Assembly: GCF_022376295.1 (NCBI RefSeq)
Contig: NZ_CP060140.1
Location: forward strand, 3,600,356 to 3,664,355
Length of the DNA stretch: 64,000 bases
Origin: Nodularia sphaerocarpa UHCC 0038
GTDB taxonomy: Bacteria; Cyanobacteriota; Cyanobacteriia; Cyanobacteriales; Nostocaceae
Direction: 5' to 3'
The translations under genes and the position numbers were made by a program. Under the pieces are notes generated by a model. The model was not told the DNA's origin and ran no database searches. It saw only the letters and a list, made by a program, of their open reading frames with translations. Each line of letters opens with the position of its first letter. Within the stretch, counting starts at the first letter, position 1. Shown piece by piece: positions 59,801 to 64,000 of the stretch.

Positions 59801-62800
59801 GAACAGGAGATGTAGCGAAATACCTACCTAACGGAGATATTGAATACATCAGTCGCATTGATAATCAAGTAAAAATCCGGGGTTTTCGGATTGAACTAGG
59901 TGAAATTGAGGTTTTATTAGCAAAACATCCAGTAATTCGCCAGTTAGCCGTGATTGTGCGGGAAGATATCCCTGGTGATAAACGGATAGTTGCTTACATT
60001 GTCTCTGATGAACATCAGACAATAACCGTTAATGATCTGCGGAGTTTTCTGGCTCAAAACCTGCCACAGTATATGATACCGTCGGCTTTTGTGACTTTGG
60101 AGGCATTGCCATTAACACCTAATGGTAAAGTTGACCGCAAAGCTTTACTTTCGTTCAGTGCGCCTAATACTAAGGTAAAGATAGAACGCGAAGATATAAC
60201 TACTCCAACAATTGGGGACGGGGAATTTAAAACTGATAGGACAATATCCCCAAATGAAACCCAGAAAATCCTGACTAATATCTGGCAAGAAGTTTTAAAA
60301 ATTGACGACATTGGCATTCATGACAATTTCTTTGAGCTAGGAGGACATTCTTTACTCATGGCTCAATTGAGAAATAAAGTAGAGGAAATATTAGGGCTAC
60401 AAATTTCAATTGTCGAAGTATTTCAATATCCAACCATACAGACTTTAAGCAAATATTTAGGGAATCGGAATCAGGGTCAAGAACAAAACAGTAAATACAA
60501 GTCTAACTCTAATTTAAGAGAGCAAACAGCATCAGCAGATTTTAGCAAAGATATTGCTATTATTGGTATGGCAGGTCGTTTTCCTGGCTCTGCAAATATT
60601 AATAAATTTTGGCATAACCTTCGTAATGGTGTGGAATCTATTGCTCAATTGTCAGATGATGAATTGAAATTAGCAGGAGTAGATCCTAAGCTGTTAAATG
60701 ATCCGAACTATGTGAAAGTCGCTGCTATTATTCCGAAAATTGAAGAATTTGATGCTTCTTTCTTTGGCTATTCTCCCAGAGAAGCCCAAGTTATTGATCC
60801 TCAACAAAGACTGTACCTAGAGTGTGCTTGGGAAGCTCTAGAAAATGCTGGTTATCAACCAGATAGCGATGATTACACCATTGGGGTTTATGGAGGTGTT
60901 GCTCCCAGCACTTATTTATTAAACAATATTTTACAGAATAGTGATCTTGCGGAAGGTCGTTTGATAGATTCAGCCTCATGGTTACAAGCATTTATTGGTA
61001 ATAGTGGAGATTTCCTGACTACAAGAGTTGCCTACAAACTCAACCTGACAGGACCTGCAATTAACGTTCAAACAGCCTGTTCGACTTCCCTCGTAGCTGT
61101 CCATATAGCTTGTCAAAGCTTATTGAAAGGAGAATGTGATATCGCCCTAGCTGGTGGTGTTTCTCTACAGCAAAAGACTGGTTATATACATGAAGAAGGG
61201 ATGATTTTCTCTCCAGACGGTCATTGTCATGCTTTTGATGCGGCGGCTAAAGGTATAGTGTCAGGAGATGGTGTGGGAATTGTCGTCCTTAAACCATTAA
61301 AGCAGGCGATCGCTGATGGAGACTATATTTACGCAACTATCAAAGGAAGTGCCATTAACAACGATGGTAACTTAAAAGTTGGCTACACTGCTCCGGGTGT
61401 AGATGGTCAAGCCGCAGTAATTGCTGCCGCCCAGAGAGATGCGGTTGTTGATCCCGAAACCATTACTTATGTAGAAACACATGGAACTGGTACACCCTTG
61501 GGAGATCCCATTGAAATTGCTGGTCTTACTCAAGCCTTTCGTACCAAAACAGACCGAAAAGGCTACTGTGCTATTGGTTCAGTAAAAAGCAATATCGGAC
61601 ATTTGAACACAGCAGCAGGTGTTACCAGTTTGATTAAAACAGCATTAGCACTGAAACATCAGCAAATACCGCCTAGTCTCAACTTTGAACAGCCTAACCC
61701 TGAAATTGATTTTGCTAACAGTCCCTTCTACGTCAATACCAAACTATCAAAGTGGGAAAGCAAAGGTTCTCCCCGTCGTGCAGGCGTAAGTTCCTTTGGA
61801 TTTGGAGGTACAAACGCTCATGTAGTCCTAGAAGAATGGGACGACGCTTTACAAAAGTCAAAAGTCAAAAGTCAAAAGTCAAAAGAGTTATTAGTAATAT
61901 CAGCGAAGACTGCTTCAGCTTTGGATACTGCAACTATCAATTTAGCTACTCACTTAAAAGAAAATCCAGAAATTAACCTAGCTGATGTTGCTTATACTCT
62001 GAGTATTGGTCGTGTAGGCTTTAACCATCGCCGCATAGTAGTTGCTAGTGATATTGAAGATGCAGTTAATACTCTAAATACGGTCGATAAAAAACGAGTT
62101 TTCACCAACTCCGGTACAGTTAAACCTCGCTCTGTGGTATTCATGTTTTCAGGACAGGGTTCTCAGTATGTAAATATGGCACGAGAACTCTATGAAACTG
62201 AAGCTTATTTCCAAGAACAAGTTGACTTGTGTTGTGAAATTTTACAACCACATTTAGGCTTTGATTTGCGAGATGTTTTATATCCTAGTGCAGAGGAAAC
62301 TGAAGCTGCAACAGAGAAACTAACACAAACAGCTACTACCCAACCCGCATTATTTGTGATTGAATATGCCATTTCTCAATTATGGATAAAATGGGGAATA
62401 ACCCCCGTAGCCATGATTGGTCATAGTATTGGGGAATATGTAGCAGCCACATTAGCCGGAGTCTTTTCCTTAGAAGATGCTTTAGCCTTAGTTGCAGCCA
62501 GAGGTCAACTCATGCAGTCTATGGCTCCTGGTTCAATGTTAGCTGTGCCACTACCTGAAAACGCAGTAAAACCACTATTAGAGGGAACTTCTCTACAAAT
62601 CGCAGTTATTAACAGTCCTTCTAATTGCGTCGTTTCAGGAACAACCGCAGCAATAGAAACATTTGCCAAACAATTAGCAGAAAAAGGCATTGAAGGTCGT
62701 TCTCTGCATACATCCCATGCCTTCCATTCGCAAATGATGGAAGAGATTTTAGCACCTTTTACAGACAAGGTGAAACAAATTCGCCTCAATGCTCCAGCAA

Positions 62801-64000
62801 TTCCTTTTGTTTCCAATGTTACCGGGACTTGGATAACGGTGGAAGATGCCACCAATCCCAGTTATTATGCTCAACATCTGCGTGAAGCCGTCCGCTTTGC
62901 AGATGGGGTAAAACAATTTTTTGATAATCCAGACCAAATCCTCTTAGAAGTAGGACCAGGACGCACATTAAGCACCTTAGCCAAACGCCATCCAGATAAA
63001 CCTTCAGAACAAATTACACTCACTTCAGTCCGTCATCCTCAAGACGAATACTCAGATGTTAGTTTCATACTAAATAATCTGGGTCAAATGTGGTTAGCTG
63101 GCTTAGAAGTAAATTGTTCAGCATTTTATGGAGAACAGAAATATTATCGTGTTCCTTTACCTACTTATCCCTTTGAACGGAAACGTTATTGGATTGAACC
63201 CACAAAACAAACCACAGAAACTAAACTAGACGAAGGCAAAAAACCAGATATTGCTGATTGGTTTTATGTTCCTACATGGAAACAATCTTTCAATATTCCC
63301 ACTGCAAAAATACAATCACCCATACTTGTATTTGTTGATGAATGTGGATTAGGTTCTCAATTAGTTGCCGAATTAGAAAGTCAAAAACTAGAAGTAGTTA
63401 AGGTAGCAATTGGAGAAAATTTTAATCATTTAGATAAGAATTATTACAGTATTAATCCATGCCAATCATCAGATTATGATTCTTTACTGCAAGAACTAGT
63501 TAAATCCCAAATAAGTCCGAAAACCATTTTACATTTGTGGAATGTAACAGCAGATCAAGAGATAAAATTAACTGTAGATTTAACAGAAGAGCAACAAGAT
63601 ATCAGCTTTTACAGTCTACTTTATCTGATGCAGGCATTAGGCAAACAAAATATGATTGATGAGATGAAAATATTAGTCATCTCCAATCACTTACAAAATG
63701 TGAATGATGAAGAAATACTTAACCCAGCCAAGTCAACCTTAATGGGTCCAGTAATAGTAATTTCTCAGGAAAACTATCAAGTTGAATGTCGTAGTATTGA
63801 TGTTGTTTTACCTGAAACTGGTAGTCAAAAAGAGAAAAAAATCATTGGACAATTATTGCAGGAAATACAAATCAAATCTACAGATAAAGCTATAGCTTAT
63901 CGGGGAAATCATCGTTGGGTACAAAGCTTTGAACCTGTGCGTCTAGAACTACCAACTTCAGAAACACCGCGATTAAGAATGGGGGGGGTTTATCTGATTA
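56884..64000 (+). CDS. Glycosyltransferase-NRPS-PKS hybrid megasynthase (partial)
   Basis: One frame without stop to the window edge (2372 residues), ATG with GAGGAAAG upstream. Domains: family 2 glycosyltransferase (about 20-230: VDDGSTD, DSDD at 101, ED at 193); linker; C-terminal half of a condensation domain (about 325-563, LAYWKQKL, LLSLPTDRPRP, no HHxxxDG); adenylation domain (593-1085: YTSGSTGKPKG, YGPTEA, YRTGD, GKVDRKAL); carrier protein (Ser1156 in LGGHSLL); ketosynthase (1223-1650: Cys1399 in TACSTS, HGTGT, NIGHLN); acyltransferase (about 1750-2035: GHSIGEY, HAFH, so malonyl-type); start of a ketoreductase (about 2127 on). The hand-read A-domain code is D-I-L-Q-L-G-M-V-W, close to the glycine code. 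The gene continues beyond the window. Confidence 0.92.
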   Translation, partial: MINKSARNTLVAQHCNYPQVSVIIPAYNSARFLPEAIDSVLNQTYPVFEIIVVDDGSTDNTKEVCQRYPTVQYIYQNNQGIVGARNTGFYASTGEYLVFFDSDDCLLPNAVEIGINAIKEHPEVGFVFGNYELQLMNPDGSYTTEEIYDNHKEVANYENILAGKLKIQVACVLFRSTVVESVGGFDPNAKAAEDYNLFLRIACKFPIHFHGQKVFEYRYNGGNISGKPTYLINTIRCHSLQWSYVEQTGNKKYIEAYEQGRQAWIKIFIDRLPYEIIKYLEAGQWVAALGLLRLILNYDPKLNFIDQDIYNSCYSAIISQLRKLPVESSLAYWKQKLVGVAPLLSLPTDRPRPAEQSFLGSEQSFVISQELTAELNFLSKQENVSLFMTLLAAFDTLLYRYTGTEDIIVGSPFTNYEHSEVFVNAVVLRTDMSGNPSFQTLLQRVQKVASEADSHKKVPYCLLLEELNPPRDLSYSPFFQVLFVIEEDICLEKIELSSLTASLWVLENNAGKFDLILFLKPTNNGLQGKWVYNTDLFDAETIDRLNGHFQTLLEGIIANPQQPISELPILTPQEKQQLLIDWNNTYSDYPQDKCLHQLFAEQVEVTPDAVAVVFADQQLTYRELNSRANRLAHHLLSLGVKPDQLVGICIERSLEMVIGLLGILKAGGVYVPLDPAYPTERLSYMISHSQMRVLVTQQDLISLIPEHEAKVVCLDSDWADISQASDENPCSGVTVENLAYVIYTSGSTGKPKGVQLPHGAVTNFLSTMAIKPGLTANDVLLAITTISFDIAVLELYLPLILGAKVVLVSREVAVDGIKLLKLIQDSQATVMQATPATWQLLLATGWSGKSQLKVLCGGEALSPQLASQMLERVASVWNMYGPTEATVWATTYELNSPTQLDNHKPAILIGKPIGKTETYILDQYFQPVPIGVRGELYIGGVCLAKGYLHQEDLTSERFIPHPFSDQPNARIYRTGDVAKYLPNGDIEYISRIDNQVKIRGFRIELGEIEVLLAKHPVIRQLAVIVREDIPGDKRIVAYIVSDEHQTITVNDLRSFLAQNLPQYMIPSAFVTLEALPLTPNGKVDRKALLSFSAPNTKVKIEREDITTPTIGDGEFKTDRTISPNETQKILTNIWQEVLKIDDIGIHDNFFELGGHSLLMAQLRNKVEEILGLQISIVEVFQYPTIQTLSKYLGNRNQGQEQNSKYKSNSNLREQTASADFSKDIAIIGMAGRFPGSANINKFWHNLRNGVESIAQLSDDELKLAGVDPKLLNDPNYVKVAAIIPKIEEFDASFFGYSPREAQVIDPQQRLYLECAWEALENAGYQPDSDDYTIGVYGGVAPSTYLLNNILQNSDLAEGRLIDSASWLQAFIGNSGDFLTTRVAYKLNLTGPAINVQTACSTSLVAVHIACQSLLKGECDIALAGGVSLQQKTGYIHEEGMIFSPDGHCHAFDAAAKGIVSGDGVGIVVLKPLKQAIADGDYIYATIKGSAINNDGNLKVGYTAPGVDGQAAVIAAAQRDAVVDPETITYVETHGTGTPLGDPIEIAGLTQAFRTKTDRKGYCAIGSVKSNIGHLNTAAGVTSLIKTALALKHQQIPPSLNFEQPNPEIDFANSPFYVNTKLSKWESKGSPRRAGVSSFGFGGTNAHVVLEEWDDALQKSKVKSQKSKELLVISAKTASALDTATINLATHLKENPEINLADVAYTLSIGRVGFNHRRIVVASDIEDAVNTLNTVDKKRVFTNSGTVKPRSVVFMFSGQGSQYVNMARELYETEAYFQEQVDLCCEILQPHLGFDLRDVLYPSAEETEAATEKLTQTATTQPALFVIEYAISQLWIKWGITPVAMIGHSIGEYVAATLAGVFSLEDALALVAARGQLMQSMAPGSMLAVPLPENAVKPLLEGTSLQIAVINSPSNCVVSGTTAAIETFAKQLAEKGIEGRSLHTSHAFHSQMMEEILAPFTDKVKQIRLNAPAIPFVSNVTGTWITVEDATNPSYYAQHLREAVRFADGVKQFFDNPDQILLEVGPGRTLSTLAKRHPDKPSEQITLTSVRHPQDEYSDVSFILNNLGQMWLAGLEVNCSAFYGEQKYYRVPLPTYPFERKRYWIEPTKQTTETKLDEGKKPDIADWFYVPTWKQSFNIPTAKIQSPILVFVDECGLGSQLVAELESQKLEVVKVAIGENFNHLDKNYYSINPCQSSDYDSLLQELVKSQISPKTILHLWNVTADQEIKLTVDLTEEQQDISFYSLLYLMQALGKQNMIDEMKILVISNHLQNVNDEEILNPAKSTLMGPVIVISQENYQVECRSIDVVLPETGSQKEKKIIGQLLQEIQIKSTDKAIAYRGNHRWVQSFEPVRLELPTSETPRLRMGGVYLI
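61853..61885. repeat. Heptamer STRR inside the PKS coding region
   Basis: Four perfect AAAAGTC units (61853-61880) plus a partial one, in the linker between ketosynthase and acyltransferase domains, encoding QKSKVKSQKSKE. Same heptamer (reverse complement) as the intergenic array at 354-394. Seven is not a multiple of three, so gain or loss of one unit shifts the frame. Confidence 0.9.

Overview
The window is chromosomal DNA of a filamentous, heterocyst-forming cyanobacterium (Nostocales: Nostoc/Anabaena-like). Evidence: many GCGATCGC (HIP1) octamers, short tandem heptamer repeats, a trnL-UAA gene split by a group I intron, NDH-1 subunit NdhL, a HetZ-family protein, a phytochrome two-component operon, a PEP-CTERM protein and many cyanobacteria-specific small proteins (DUF3007, DUF751, DUF4327, DUF1822).

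Layout. 1-6.5 kb: a membrane coiled-coil protein; ndhL-DUF3007-trpA; intron-bearing tRNA-Leu; an LPG-synthase-like membrane protein; two tandem lipoproteins. 6.5-15.2 kb: larC, a YciO/Sua5 protein, a HetZ-family gene, a convergent nuclease/Dam methylase pair, DUF751-rbfA, small conserved genes. 15.2-25.5 kb: a nested repeat element, a CDF metal exporter, a biliverdin-type phytochrome followed by a response regulator and a multi-PAS hybrid kinase, a kinase-like protein lacking its catalytic part, a hydrolase. 25.8-34.6 kb: glgX, a HAD phosphatase, and a molybdate region (HTH-PBP regulator, broken molbindin gene, modBC fusion, modA, TauE/SafE permease). 35.1-36.9 kb: five tandem genes for near-identical 77-residue double-glycine peptides, the strongest candidate for an undescribed system. 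37-50.9 kb: a Gfo/Idh oxidoreductase, a DUF1822/sigma-factor pair with a divergent secreted protein, a PEP-CTERM protein, a Rieske-FAD carotenoid-type desaturase, an ABC-2 exporter, a MITE, a Cys/Met-rich copper-type protein, two peroxiredoxins. 51-55.6 kb: a second glycogen debranching enzyme, a second candidate restriction-modification pair, an IS66 scar. 55.9-64 kb: a broken sugar-transferase gene, then a giant open reading frame running off the window end that joins a family 2 glycosyltransferase to half of an NRPS condensation domain, a glycine-type adenylation domain, a carrier protein, KS, AT and the start of a KR.

How parts work together: modA, modBC, the molbindin remnant and the HTH-PBP regulator form a molybdate uptake/sensing locus, and the upstream regions of modA and the TauE permease are recognisably duplicated, suggesting shared control. 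Phytochrome, response regulator and hybrid kinase are packed within a few bases and form one light-signalling operon. The two DNA methylases each lie beside a nuclease-like gene. Dispersed palindromes and MITE-like elements, one of them fused to the molbindin remnant, indicate recent small-repeat activity.

All calls come from reading the sequence; no database search was possible. Start sites were adjusted where a better start or ribosome-binding site was visible.
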